Assembly (NCBI RefSeq): GCF_030272615.1
Contig: NC_081408.1
Coordinates: 408,428,889 to 408,492,888, forward strand
Direction: 5' to 3'
DNA from: Cryptomeria japonica
Taxonomy: Eukaryota; Streptophyta; Pinopsida; Cupressales; Cupressaceae
Length of the DNA: 64,000 nucleotides
Below are positions 12,826-24,493 of this stretch, piece after piece; the stretch's first letter is position 1; each line of letters starts with the position of its first letter. The notes beneath the pieces were generated by a model, which was given only the letters and a program-made list of their open reading frames with translations, ran no database searches and was not told where the DNA came from. The position numbers and the translations under genes were made by a program.

Positions 12826-13956
12826 TGTGTGTGTGAAAAAGTGAACCTGTAGCTGCAAGCACAACACTTCAATTAAGTCATTATATGCATGGTTAGTAAT
12901 CAATAATCAATAAGAAATAAACCATAGCAAAGCGACTAATTGCCTTCTAAAAGATGCGAGTATAAGATTGCTCTCATATTTTTATAAGCAATACCAGTAA
13001 CTAGAATACACCAAGACAAAGGATTTAATCTATATGATATTAAGCTATATGGATGCAAGATGGATGAATAATTCAAGCAATAATAACTAATTCAAGCAAC
13101 AATGGATGCAAGCAATAATGAATGTAAAATGGATGCAAATAATCTAAAAAAGTACAATAATTTTCAATGACTCTAGAGCAAAATTAGCGTGATAATAATC
13201 TCCAAGCGTGTACTCAAAAATCTCTGGGGTGAATTGGAATGAGAGCTGAAGACTGAATTTATAGAGAATCACAAGAAAAAAGCTCAATTTAGGATTAACT
13301 GAAATAATTGAGAAATCATGTTCAGTTAACCTTGAGATAGATTCCAATTATAGTTTAATTGAAATGCATTCAAATTAGAAGTCCAAGTTGCATTGGAAAA
13401 TAATAATAAATTAATTCCATGCATATCTGATAAAAATAGATAATTCTTTAATTTATTCAAGAAAAAAGGTCTTTTCAATGCAACTGAACTTCTTTTTCTA
13501 TTTTTGAAAATCTTTAAGTTCCAATTTTAGAGAATAATTCAATAATTCAATTAAATTGCTTTTCTGATTTCAAGTTCTAAATTTAGAAAAGAAATAATAT
13601 CTCAAGTTTGATTTCTCTCTCAATTCAATTCTTTTTGTTTTATTTTCAGTTCAACTCTTTGTAATAAATTAATCATTTTTGCATGATTGAATGGCAAATT
13701 TATTAATTAATTAAATATGCAAGGATATTTAATAAATTAAAATGGGATAATTGATCAAAATGATATTCTTGGAAATGATTTGATTAATTAAATAAATATT
13801 TAATTAATGTCGAGTAGTTGATTTGCCATGTAATTTTTGATAATTAAAGAATTGATAATGTGCTCAAGATTAATTTAATTGCCTTTGGTTAGGACCTTGG
13901 TGATGTTGTCGAGATTAGGGGCCCATGGTTTAGATGACCAATTTTAGGGTATTACA
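12826..13956 (-). repeat. 5' LTR of the minus-strand Tat element
   Basis: The segment begins (minus strand) TGTAATACCC and ends ACACACA, so it has TG...CA ends. It matches both LTRs of the plus-strand Tat element along its length. It is followed after four bases by a primer binding site starting TGGCGCCCACC. Its length, 1131 bp, is close to the 1135-bp 3' LTR of the other copy. Confidence 0.92.
13257..13263 (-). promoter_or_regulatory. LTR TATA box
   Basis: On the minus strand the LTR carries CTCTATAAATTCAG. The same site is kept in both LTRs of the other Tat copy, in the second half of each LTR, as expected for the U3 promoter that starts genomic RNA. Confidence 0.6.
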
Positions 13957-14103
13957 GGAATAACATAAAATTGTAAACAAACACCACTCACAAAGGAAAA
14001 GTGGATCCTTAGAAAATATAGAAGAGGAATCATTGCCCCCCAAACATAAGGACAATGAGAAGAATTACACAATTTCCAAAGAGAGATTATGAACATAAAA
14101 GAC
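13957..14103 (-). mobile_element. Element B, left fragment
   Basis: These 147 bases resemble 16820-16965 of element A (shared GTGGATCCTTAGA and GACAATGAGAAGAATTACAC). They are therefore the 3'-side internal part of element B, cut on the left by the Tat element and on the right by element A. The last five bases AAGAC (14099-14103) pair with GAGAC at 21389-21393 as the target duplication of A. Confidence 0.75.
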
Positions 14104-15272
14104 TGTAAAGTGGAAAATTGAACCCTAGTGATTCCCCACCTAGGAGAAAGAAAGGAAATCACTAGGATGATTTTCACTTGGGAGATACTTTACATTTAAA
14201 AGAGGGGTTGAATCCACTAGATCCAAATCCAAGGGAAACAAGGATGTGAATTCTAAGTGGATTGCAAGTGTTGGAATGTAATTTTCCCTCTTTTGTAAAT
14301 AGAGTTGACTATGTAGAGAAAAGAGATAAAATGAGTGAAATGAGGAGCTACCAGTTCGGGATCGCGTTGTAACTTCAGATCTAAGATATTTATGCTGATA
14401 TGGATCTGCCCTGCAAATTTGAGGAAAAGTTGTCAGGACCGTGCTGAAAGTGTCCATGGTCCTCCAAAAAATATGCAAAATGAAAAGGGTTCTTCTGCCT
14501 CTGTAAATGAAGTCTAGACCAACAATTACAGTTGCGCACCTGCAACCTACACACAAAAAAGAAGATAAGAAGGGTTGTGGATAGGGGTTTGCCTTAGTCA
14601 AACCCTGGTTGAGGAATCAACCTTGAAAGAAAGTAATTGCAAATGCTTAAATGTAAATAATGGAAATGTATACCTTGTAGATCTACAATTTGTTGATGAT
14701 GGTTGCTTTGCTTCTTGAATGTAATCACAAGTATTGCATGAAATGGCATGTAACATGACAAAACCCTAACACACACATGATTGCAAATGAATGTTGTAAT
14801 GTTGCTCCAATGGATGAATGAAGAAGACACATGAAGAAGGAGAACTTGATGGATGCTTGAAGACTTGAATGCTTGATGAAGACCTTTCACTTGAATTTCA
14901 CCTATCGTGTATTTCGTCTATTTCCTGTATATGCAAATGAGAGGACCAACTCCCCTTTTATACATGCCTCAAAAGATTAATTCATCTCACCAAAGGCCGA
15001 CATTGGGGGGATTTGGAATCCTGAAATGTAGATAGGACCAGAGGGACCTATCTTGGGGCCACCCTAAAAGGGGGGGACAAGGGCACCATGCCCCTGTCCT
15101 ACCCTATCTTGGGGTCCAAACAAGGTCCTAAGGCCATCTCATGGCTTAAACAAGGAGAGGTTCAAGATGAAAATGCAGAGAGAAATCTCAATTGGGAAGG
15201 AAGATGTTGTCGCCAAGATGAGGACCTCAAATGTGGTTAAAATTGCTAGCGTCCCGATTTTATGACACCACA
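14104..15272 (-). repeat. 3' LTR of element A
   Basis: 1169 bp, minus-strand ends TGTGGTGTC...CTTTACA. Closely matches 20230-21388 along its whole length. It contains an eroded copy of the GGACC/GGTCC hairpin (14436-14462) and a further GGACA/TGTCC hairpin near 15074-15098. Confidence 0.9.
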
Positions 15273-15292
15273 TTTAGACCCCACTTTAGCAG
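15273..15292 (-). other. Polypurine tract of element A
   Basis: On the minus strand CTAAAGTGGGGTCTAAATG lies directly beside the 3' LTR start. A very similar tract (CTAAAGTGGGGGCTAAA) sits beside the LTR of element C at 32231. It would prime plus-strand DNA synthesis. Confidence 0.65.
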
Positions 15293-15984
15293 GAGTACGT
15301 CTTACGCCAATACCATCAGTAAAGTAGAAGAAATAGAGAGATGAAGATGAGAGATGTGGAGCAATACTACAAGGAGTATAAGACATCAATAATCTTGAGG
15401 AACAAAGCTCCCAATATTAGGATCTTAACTCACTCAAACATATGCAAGAGCACACAAAACAAAAAGGACAAGACAAACAACACAAGACAGAGCATGAAAG
15501 ACACACTACAAAAACAAAACACAATACCACACATCAACTAGTCATAGAGACCTCGATAAAATGTCTCAAACAACTAATTGAAACACAAAGACAAATGCCA
15601 TCACATAAACACGAGTGATCACATAAAAGAGAAAAATTGACATCATCCATGAACCATCAATAGTAAAACTATTGGTTCATGAGAGGAAGGGGAGAGAGGA
15701 CATGAATACACACTTTGGTGATCCATGAGAAGAAAGGCGAACAAGAGAGAAACCATGGACATCTCACCCCTAAAACTAGATGATTTTTGGAGAGAAGGAC
15801 ATGGAAATCTAGCCCCTAGAGTTTGTCTAGGTGATCCATGTAAGGGAGGAGAGTGAGAACATTGTTAGTTCCACCCAACCTCATGCGCATGTGTGCAAGT
15901 GAGGTTCTAAGCACCTCATAGGAGTCTATGCCTGAGTATGGTACAACCTATATAAGATGTATAGTACAAATCTCAAGAAAGGTG
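15293..15984. other. Element A interior, 3' part, no gene
   Basis: No ORF is supported. The stretch has short related segments such as GATCCATGAGAAG and GGTGATCCATG that hint at diverged repeats. Confidence 0.45.
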
Positions 15985-16300
15985 TGACATATCGCTCTAA
16001 GAGTCTATGCTCTAGTTCTGAGAATAATCACCCTGCATAAGAGAAAAGTGACATCATTTCACTCTAAGAGTCTGTTCTCTGGTTCCAAGAATGACCCACT
16101 GTACAAGGAAAAAGTGATGATATCTCGCTCTAAGGGTGTGTGCTCTGGTTCCGAGAATGACCCATTGTACCAGGAAAAAGCAGTGTCATCTCGCTCTAAG
16201 AGTCTATGCTCTGGTTCCGAGAATGACCTACTGAAAAGTGAAGACATCTTTCTCTAAGAGGCTTCCCTCTGGTTCCAATAATGTCCCACTATAAAATGCA
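15985..16300. repeat. Tandem repeat, about 66 bp x 5, in element A
   Basis: Units start CGCTCTAAGAGTCT at about 15993, 16060, 16126, 16192 and 16250 (spacings 67, 66, 66, 58) and share CTCTGGTTCCGAGAATGACC. Because 66 is a multiple of three, open frames appear on both strands here (for example 16048-16257); I do not treat them as genes. Confidence 0.85.
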
Positions 16301-16779
16301 CGAGGGAAGTATAGTACAAAGGAGCGGTGTGGGTGCCCCCCCCTTAAGATGTCAACATAGTTTAATATTGATATCTTAAGGAAAGTAGAAAGAGGATACC
16401 TACCTTCAATACAAAGAAGATATCTATTATGCAACAATTTCATAAATCCAAGCAAGAGAGGGAATACTCTTCAAGCAAGGATAAGATAGTTGAAAAGAGA
16501 TATCTTGTTGTAAGTGTAAAGGAGATACTTGGAGGAGAAGAGATCTTTTCTCAAAAGACATCTACCTCCAAGAGGAGTTGTCTTAGACAAATATAACATC
16601 TTCTATAATGAAGCAAAGAAGAGAGCAAGAATTCAATCCTTCTTCCTATCACTAGGTGAAAGGGATTCTTGATGAAGAATGACTCACTTTTAACCCAATC
16701 GGGATGGGTGAATTTATTATAGATGTACATTACCAAGTGTGAAAGAGATTGTAGTCAAGGACTTACACCTCTTGTATAA

Positions 16780-17300
16780 GAGATAACCCTTGAGTGAACG
16801 ACAACAATTCCACATAAGGAATGACATCAAGTAATAAAACTCACACCATCCACAACATAGGAAAGAGTGGATCCTTAGAGAAAGAGAGGGGGAGAGAGAT
16901 CATTTCCCTCGAAGTGTAGGACAATGAGAAGAATTACACAACTTCTAGAGAGAGATTACTCATAAGAGGCGTATCGTTTCAAGTAAGTAATACATCCTAA
17001 CCAAGAAACATATATGCGCTTGCATGAAGGATAACTCCATTCAAGAAAGGACATCAAGTTATGAATAACACAACAAAAGAAGTAATTTGCAAAGAGAGAG
17101 AGAAAGAAGAATATGAAGGTTCCCAAAAGTTCTGTAAGGGGAGATTGTTCATAATAGACGTACCATTTCAAGCAAGGAGAAGATCCCACTCATGGAACAG
17201 ACATGTGCACGCATGAAGGAGAACTCCATGCAAAAGGACATCAAGTTTATGAATAATGTACTCCACAAAGAAAATAGTGAAGCCTTACAAAGAGGAAAAG
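16780..17300. repeat. Diverged tandem repeats, about 180 bp, in element A
   Basis: Units share GAGAGATT...CATAA...GACGTACCATTTCAAG, then CATGAAGGAGAACTCCATGC and GGACATCAAGTTATGAA. Clear units start near 16962 and 17143. The same unit recurs in element B (21389-21690) and more weakly in element C (32700-33420), so it is a family trait. Confidence 0.7.
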
Positions 17301-17465
17301 GAATATTCTTTCCCCCCAAGCATAGAAGCAAGAATAGATAGACTATTATGTTTCTTGCTAAGTATGATTGCACCTGAAATTGTACCACCATGAATGACAA
17401 GGAGCCCCCAATAGGTAGGCTAACTATGTCACATAGTGAGGAGAAACATAATAGGAACTTGAATG

Positions 17466-18674
17466 TTATTTTAAATGATAGTGATGAATATTCCATTCAT
17501 TATAAAATGTTATTTTTAACATGCATGAATCAATGTAATGTTGTATTTGTGTTTTAAAAGCTTGACACTCTTTAGTAGAATGGCCATGGGTTTGATGATA
17601 TTTACAAAAAGAAGAATTTTGAGAATGTTGTTTATGTTTTCCTCTTTGTTTAAGACAAAGAGGAGATATTAAGTTGGAATTTAGAAGATTTGTCAACGCA
17701 TTTTCTTGTTGTAACTCAAAATTAGAATGAGAGCGTGTGGATTTACAAGACAATGGAGAAGAAGATGTTGACAAAGGAAAGTGTGATTTATCATGACTTT
17801 GTCGCTCACATTCAAGCATTTTTCCATTGCATCCATGTGTATGTTCAAAAGAAGGTTCACTCTTAGGGGGAATAGGGGGAATTGGATTGAAGTTTAAAGA
17901 TTCCCAATCAAATTTAAGAGAAAAATTTGGAATATGAAATTCAGGCATCTTAGACTTTCTAGAAAAGGTAGGAGTAAAATCTAAGGACCCATAATCATCC
18001 TCTAAGAGTTCTTCGTTAGGAACTTCTTTGGTAGGAGATGGTGTATTTGAGTTAATTGAAGAGAGGATTGTAGGAACTAATAAAGCATATGATGCTTCAC
18101 TTATGTTCTCATCAACTACCTCATTAGTATATGTGTAAGGCACAACATGATAATCATGAAGAATTTTTGGTTTCCTAGGAACATGAATGGAATTGATGTT
18201 GTTAGGCTCTTGAATTTTGGGAGAGAGAGAATTATGATGAGAAATAATATCATCCTATTGTTCTAAGGTATCTTTATGTTCAATACACTCATTAGAAAAA
18301 GGACTATCATATGTAATTAATGCTTCATCTTTAGGGGGAAGATCATGAAAAGAAGGTGTGGTATCACTAGGATAAGTAGCCATAATATCATCCTCTTGCA
18401 CCAAATAATCCTTTTGAGGGAGGTACTTTTTAGGAGAAGAAGGAACACAATTCTCCAAAGATTCATCTTTAGAAGGGAGATCTTTGAAAGAAGTATCCAT
18501 ATTCCTTTTTTGCACCAATGTGCCCTCGTTAATGAGATCAATTTTGGGAGAGGGTAAATCATAGCTATGAATGAAAAGGAGAACTAAATTATCATCATAT
18601 GCATGAAAGGGAACATCATGAACATCTTTAATTTAACTTGAAATTGAATTAGCAAAATAAGACAGGAACTCCAT
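17466..18674 (-). pseudogene. Gag-like protein of element A
   Basis: Reads from ATG at 18674 to the stop at 17466 in one frame, about 402 codons, with TAA at codon 14 (TAC in element B) and TAG at 18255. The N-terminal half has repeats of the form F-x-DLP-x-KDE-x-L. The C-terminal part has CKYHQTHGHSTKEC followed by QAFKTQIQHYID, a C-x2-H-x4-H-x4-C knuckle of the type found in Ty3/gypsy gag proteins (compare CDFHRNKGHNINNC in the Tat elements here). I infer an RNA-binding gag-derived protein; no capsid fold is recognised by eye. An RT-lacking element with only this ORF is expected to be mobilised in trans. Confidence 0.75.
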
Positions 18675-20209
18675 ATGCACTTATGATCAAACAAGAAACT
18701 CATATGTCATTTAACCATAATAATGTTCACCCCATACATGCATAGAAAATTTAATAAAGGAGGAAAAATGGAATTTGAATTGCAAATGTGAAATTTGAAT
18801 TTAAAATTTGAAACTTGCAAAATAATTGAATAATTCAAAATTATAGGAAAAATGATTATTCAATTAAATGAACAAATTGATTGAACGAATAATAAAGCAA
18901 CCTCCTAGGAAATTGAAATTTAAAATTAGGATTATGTAAAAAAAATAACCTCTTAATTTAAAAATTGAAAGTTGTTGAATTGAAATTTAAAATTAGGGTT
19001 GTTCTTAACCACTTAATTTTAAACTATATCTTGAAAATTGAAATCTTGAAAGTGGAGATTGTTTTTTATTTTAGAAGGATCGAAATTCGACAAAATCAGC
19101 CAATTTTCTGGATTTAAGCAAATGAATACAGTCATAACAATCTCCCAAAATTTTGGGAAAAAAGCCAGGGACCATGTTGAAAGTGCACACGGTCCTCCCA
19201 ACTTTTTTGAAAATTTTCAAGGATGAAAGCTACGATGATTTGAGAGCTAAGCCCAAAAAATTGATTGATTTTACGATCTCTAGATAGGTGAAATTAAGGT
19301 GTGAATATCGAAATAGGACTCTATTAGGGTTTTGAGAAAAATGAGGAATTGAATTGCAAATTTGAAAAAGGTCACACCTAATGGATAAGGCCACCTAAGA
19401 TGATGTTTAGAAAACTAAAATTGTGGGAAAATGATTGAGATTTGCACAAAATCCAATTAATTTTAAAAATTAGGGTTTTAGGACCTAACCACTCAATTTT
19501 TAAATTTTAAATTTTGGGAAAAGGAGGGAAATTGAAAATTTGAATTTTAGGCAAGAAGACAAGTCTAACAACAATGATAAATCTGAAAATTGAAGTAAGA
19601 TCCAAGTTTTGCACAGATTCAATTTCAAATCTAGATTTTTTTGTAAATTGCAAGAAAATCAAACATTCAATTTTGAATTTGCTTTTGACCTTAGGAGGTT
19701 TAAAATTTGATAAAATCAACCAATTTTCTGGATTTAAGCAGAAAAATACAGTCAATTCTGTCTCCCGAAATTTTGAGAAAAAAGCCAGGGACCGTGTTGA
19801 AAGTGCACACGGTCCAACCAACTTTTTTTGAAATTTTCAGGGATGATAGATATTATGATTTTATTGCAGAATCCAAAAAAATAGCAGATTTGGAGATGTC
19901 TAGATCGGTCAAATTGGCAATCAAAGGTCGAAAATAAGAGATTCTTAAAAATTAGGGTTTTACTGTTTAACCACTTAATTTTCAGAATGAAAAGACAGAT
20001 TTGAATTGCAATTTTGAAATAGAAATCAAATCTGAAACAAGCAACCAAAATGCTACACTTCACAAGCTCAATTTCCTCAAAATGGAAAATTAGGGTTTTT
20101 ATGCAATTACCTCTAAATTTTGCAAAAAGATCAAACTTGGAAATGAAATTTTGAAATTCAAATTGCAATTATTCAAATCTAGCAATAAGAAATCAAAATT
20201 AAAGATGTA
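18675..20209 (-). repeat. Leader of element A with a 620-bp direct duplication
   Basis: Non-coding leader between primer site and gag-like ORF. Two direct copies about 620 bp apart share CCAATTTTCTGGATTTAAGC (19100 and 19720) and AAAAAAGCCAGGGACC (19160 and 19780), each carrying a GGACC/GGTCC hairpin (19169-19195 and 19789-19815). The rest is rich in AATTTGAAATTT-like words and ATTAGGGTTTT. Confidence 0.75.
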
Positions 20210-20229
20210 GGACGTCAGGTTCACCAAAA
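20210..20229 (-). other. Primer binding site of element A
   Basis: Minus strand TTTTGGTGAACCTGACGTCC follows directly on the LTR end. An almost identical site follows the LTR of element B (24474-24493). The tRNA was not assigned. Confidence 0.65.
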
Positions 20230-21388
20230 TGTAAGTGGAAAATTGAACCCTAGTGATTCCCCACCTAGGAGAGAGAAAGGAAATCACTAGGATGATTTTC
20301 ACTTGGGAGATACTTTAAATTCAAAGAGGGGTTGAATCCACTAGATCCAAATCCAAGGGAAACAAGGATGTGAATTCTAAGTGGATTGCAAGTGTTGGAA
20401 TGTAATTTGCCCTCTTTTGTAAATAGAGTTGACTATGTAGAAAAGAGAGATAAAATGAGTGAAATGAGGAGTTGATGGTTCGAGATCACGCGGTAACTTC
20501 GGATCTAAGATATTTAGACTGATACAGATCTATCCTACGAATTTGAGGAAAAGTTTTTGGGACCATGCTGGAAGTGTCCACGATCCTCTAAAAAATCCAT
20601 AAAATGAAAAGGTTCTTCTGCCTCTGTAAATAAAGTCCAGACCTGCAATTACAGTTGCGCACCTGCAACCTACACACAGAAAAGAAGAGAAGAAGGGTTG
20701 TGGATAGGGGTTTTCCTTAGTCAAACCCCAGTTGAGGAATCAACCTTGAAAGAAAGTAATTGCAAATGCTTAAATGTAAATAATGGAAATGTATACCTTG
20801 TAGATCTACAATTTGTTGATGATGGTTGCTTTGCTTCTTGAATGTAATCACAAGTGTTGCATGAAATGGCATGTAACATGACAAAATCCTAACACACACA
20901 CATGCTTGCATATGAATGTTGTAATGTTGCTCCAATGGATGAATGAAGAAGACACGTGAAGAAGGAGAACTTGATGGATGCTTGAAGACATGAATGCTTG
21001 ATGAAGACCTTTCGCTTGAATTTCGCCTATCGTGTATTTCCTGTATATGCAAATGAGAGGACCAACTCCCCTTTTATAAATGCCTCAGAAGATTAATTCA
21101 TCTCACCAAATGTTGATATCAGGGGGATTTGGAATCCTGAAATGCAGATAGGACCGAAGGGACCTATCTTGGGGCCACCCTAAGAGGGGGGGACAAAGGC
21201 GCCATGCCCCTATCCTGCCCTGTCTTGGGATCCAGACAGGGTCCTAAGGCCATCTCAGGGCTTAAACAAGGACAAGTTCAAGGTGAAAATGCAGAGAGAA
21301 GTCTCAGTTGGGAAGGAAGATGTTGTCACCAAGGTGAGGACCTCAAATGTGGTTAAAATTGCTAAGGTCATAATTTTATGATACTATA
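20230..21388 (-). repeat. 5' LTR of element A
   Basis: 1159 bp, same orientation as 14104-15272. Its outer end reads CTATA on the plus strand where the other LTR has CACCACA, a pair of C-to-T changes that spoil the terminal CA. GAGAC follows at once. Confidence 0.9.
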
Positions 21389-21979
21389 GAGACATTGTTT
21401 CAAACAAATAATAGGTCCTAACCAAGGAACACACATGTACTCGCATGAAGGATAATTCCATGCAAGAAAGGACATCAAGTTATGAAGAATGAAACACAAA
21501 AGAAGAGGTAATCTTCAAAGAGAAAGAGTAGGAAGAAAGATCACAACCTCCTCTAAGGAGAGATTATTCATAAGAGACGTACCATTTTAAACAAGGAATA
21601 GGTCCTAATCAAGAAACACATGCATTCATGTGAAGGATAATTCTATGCAAGAAAAGACACCAAGTTATGAACAATGCAATCCATAAAGAAAATATTGAAA
21701 CCTTAGAAAGAGGAAGGATAATATTCTTGCCCCCCAAGCATAGAGACAAGAAATAATAGACTATTATGTTTCTCACTAAGTATGAATTGCATCTAAAATT
21801 GTACCACCATGAATGACAATGAGCCCCTGATAGGTATGCTAACAATGTCACATAGTGAGGAGCAACATAATAGGAACTTGAATGTTATTTGAAATGATTA
21901 TGAGAAATTTGTCATTCATTGTCAGATGTTACTTTTATAAAACCTAAATCAATATAATGTTGTATTTTTTTTTTAAAGC

Positions 21980-23177
21980 TCAACACTCATTAGCAGAATG
22001 TCCATGAATTTGATGATACTTGCAAAAAGAATTTTCAAGATGTTGTCTATGTTTTATTCTTCTTTTAGGCCAAAGAAGAGAGATTAAATTGGTCTGAAGA
22101 AGATTGAACAAAATATTATCTTGTTGTAATATCATATTGGGATGAGAAAATGTGGATTCACTAGACAATGGAGGAGGGGATATTGACAAAGGAAGAGGTT
22201 GGAAACCTAGCTTTTCATTAGAAAATTGTGATTTCTCATGAATTTTAAGACTTTTTATTGCACACATCCTAAAACTTGTCCATTGTATCCATGTGTAGGA
22301 CCAAGAAATGGTTTTCTCTTAGGTGGAATTGGATTGAAGTTTAAAGAGGCCAATCAATTTCTAGACATGTGTTAGGGTAAAAATCAAATTCAAGCATCTT
22401 AGATATTCTACAAAAAGAAGGTGTGAAATCTAAGGACCCCCAATCATCCTCCAAGAGTTCTTCTTTAGGAACTTCTTTAGTAGGTGATGGTGTACTTATT
22501 TAGTAGGAGATGGTGTACTTATCTGAATCGGAGAGAGGATTGTAGGAACTAACAAAGCATATTGTGCTTCAATTCATATGTTTTTGTCAGTTTCCAAAGA
22601 AAACACCTCATTATTATATGTGTAAGGCACAACATGATAATTAGGAACAATATTAGGGTTCTCAACAATATGAATTTCATTGATTTGATCTTTGTTAGGT
22701 ATTCATTTTTAGGAGAGAGAGCATTGGAAACATTATAATGATGGGAAATAGGATCATCCTCTTTCTCTAAAGTCTCTTTGTGATTAAGACAAACTTTAGG
22801 AAATGGATTATCACATGTCATTAATGCTTCATCTCTAGGGGGGGGTCATGAAAAGAAGCTATGGTATCACTAGGAAAAGTAGCTACCATATCATCCACTT
22901 GCACCAAATAATCATTATGAGGGAGGTACATTTTAGGAGAAGGATGAATATCATTATTCAAAGATTCATTTTTAAGAGGGAGGTCTTTGAAAGAAGAGTT
23001 CATATTCTCTTCTCACATCATTGTGCCCTCATTGATAGGGCCAATTTTAGGAGAGGGTAGATCATAGCTATGAATGAAAGGGAGAACTAAGTTATCAGCA
23101 TATGCATGAAAGGTAACATAATGAACATCTTTAATGTAACTTGAAATTGAACTAGCAAAATAAGATAATAACTCTAT
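21980..23177 (-). pseudogene. Gag-like protein of element B (frameshifted)
   Basis: Homologous to the gag-like ORF of element A. Start codon is ATA at 23177 where A has ATG; codon 14 is TAC as expected. The reading passes through three frames (to 22821, 22549 and 21980) and ends at the knuckle CKYHQIHGHSANEC. FKDLPLKNESL and FHDPPLEMKH correspond to the DLP-KDE repeats of A. The C-terminal helix after the knuckle is lost. No function can remain. Confidence 0.7.
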
Positions 23178-23489
23178 ATGCACTTATAATCAAACAAAAA
23201 ACTAATATGTCATATAACCAAAGTAATGTTCACTCGATACATGTATGGAAAATTGAATAAAGGACAGAAATTTTGAATTTGAATTTTAAAAATTGTGATT
23301 AAACAATGCAAAATTTTGTGAAAGTGATTGATTAACCAATTAATTACACAATCTGATTTGTGAATTTGGAAAAATTTATGCAACCCAAAAAAAAAATTAA
23401 TAAATTAGGGTTCTATGAATAAACCTCTTAATTTATGTAATATAATTAAAATAAGATCTATGAGTGCAAATTTGATAATTAAAATGTTC

Positions 23490-24430
23490 CCAAATCAGAT
23501 CTTGAAAATTATTGATCCAAATTTCGACAACCCACAAATTCAATTTCAAATTTAAAAATTAGGGTTTTTTGTGAAACCTCTAAATTTTTAAAAATTTAAT
23601 TAAAAATTAAACTTGTAAATAAAAATTTTAATTTTAAGCGCGCATGGAGGTGGGGAGAGAATTGCGAGACCAGTTTGAGGAAGGGCAAGCGGCCCAGTTT
23701 TTAGCAAGTCTAGAAGGAGACCCAGATTTTGGGAATTTTGATTGCATCCCGAAGATGAAGACTGAAGCAGCAAAAGGAAAAGCTCTGGCAGACATTGCAG
23801 ATGAGGAGGAGAAGTAGACAAACCAGAGCGATACCGACTGAGTGGCTACGGTGCTATAAAAAAAATTTGCTTTACTACTATTTGTTGGTTTAAAAAAAAA
23901 ACAATATTTTATGGATGACTGTAATATTTAGTGCAAAAATGCACAGTACTAGTTTTTTATTTTCGTTTTAGCTTGAACGCTCTCCATAGCAGGCTAGGAC
24001 TGTTAGTTTTTTGGGCCGATGTTGAAATTTGTATGGCCTTGGATTATTGTAGCTCTTTTTTGGAAATCAATATAACACAAAAATTACCGATCAAAAAAAA
24101 AAAAAAAAAATTAAATTCGAAAACACCTAGATCTAAAATAATTAATCCAAATTATGCAACCCACAAGCTCAATTGTAAATTTAAAAATTATGGTTTTATG
24201 TGAAATTAACCTCTTAATTTTTTAAATTTAATTGGAAATTGAACTTGTATATGAAAATTTGAATTTGAAATTTGAAAACACCCAGATCTAAAATAATTAA
24301 TCCAAATTAAGCAACCCACAAGCTCAATTTGAAATTTAAAAATTAGGGTTTTTTGTGAAATTAACCTCGGAATTTTTAAAATTTAATTGGAAATTGAACT
24401 TGTAAATGAAATTTTGAATTTGAAATGCAC
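23490..24430. repeat. Tandem units of about 165 bp in element B leader
   Basis: Units share AGATCTAAAATAATTAATCC, then CAACCCACAAGCTCAATT and ATTAGGGTTTT. Starts near 24119 and 24284 are 165 bp apart. A more diverged unit at about 23495 lies on the other side of the LINE insertion, which therefore split an existing array. Confidence 0.7.
23638..24110 (+). mobile_element. 5'-truncated LINE 3' end with poly(A)
   Basis: A GC-richer insertion in the AT-rich leader of element B that ends in A18 (24093-24110). It keeps the last 57 codons of an ORF from 23644 to TAG at 23815 with an acidic Glu/Asp-rich end (ADIADEEEK), then a 3' UTR of about 280 bases. Poly(A), 5' truncation and orientation fit a plant L1-type retroposon; a processed gene copy is the alternative. 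Target duplication is not clear in this low-complexity flank. Confidence 0.7.
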
Positions 24431-24493
24431 AAAGAACTCAAATTTGAGAACATAAATCGGAAATTAAGGTGTAAGATGTCAGGTTCACCAAAA

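Larger units (their letters stand above)
1..13956 (-). mobile_element. Ty3/gypsy Tat-lineage LTR retrotransposon, left-truncated by window
   Basis: Reading leftward on the minus strand, the order is 5' LTR (12826-13956), primer site, 2.2 kb leader, gag, protease, G-patch-like segment, RT, RNase H, second RNase H and integrase (ending 2826), then a spacer and the C-terminal part of an antisense PMD ORF on the plus strand. The 3' LTR lies outside the window. The dual RNase H and the antisense extra ORF between pol and the 3' LTR are known marks of the plant Tat lineage. A homologous full-length copy lies inverted at 33894-51477. The bases beside the LTR (GGAAT, 13957-13961) match the expected sequence of interrupted element B, as seen in its relative A near 16820. 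Many in-frame stops and two one-base deletions make it non-coding today. Confidence 0.93.
14104..21388 (-). mobile_element. Element A: complete non-autonomous LTR retrotransposon
   Basis: Two LTRs in the same orientation (14104-15272 and 20230-21388) bound a 5 kb interior. On the minus strand the right LTR ends CTTACA and is followed by a primer site starting TTTTGGTGAACCTGACG. Next to the left LTR is a purine tract (AAAGTGGGGTCTAAA, minus strand). Flanks AAGAC and GAGAC look like a slightly decayed 5-bp target duplication. Only a gag-like ORF is visible; there is no protease, RT or integrase, so transposition must have used proteins from another element. Confidence 0.88.

Noticed and set aside
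12430-12903. Small ORFs at the LTR/leader border of the minus-strand Tat element
   Set aside because: They cross the LTR end and primer site and are not kept in frame in the other copy.
14140-14890. Minus-strand ORFs in the element A LTR (and their copies at 20530-21052)
   Set aside because: The LTR is repeated twice and the frames differ in length and phase between copies, so they are chance frames.
19574-19937. Plus-strand ORFs in the element A leader
   Set aside because: They lie in a duplicated, non-coding, AT-rich leader and have no recognisable content.
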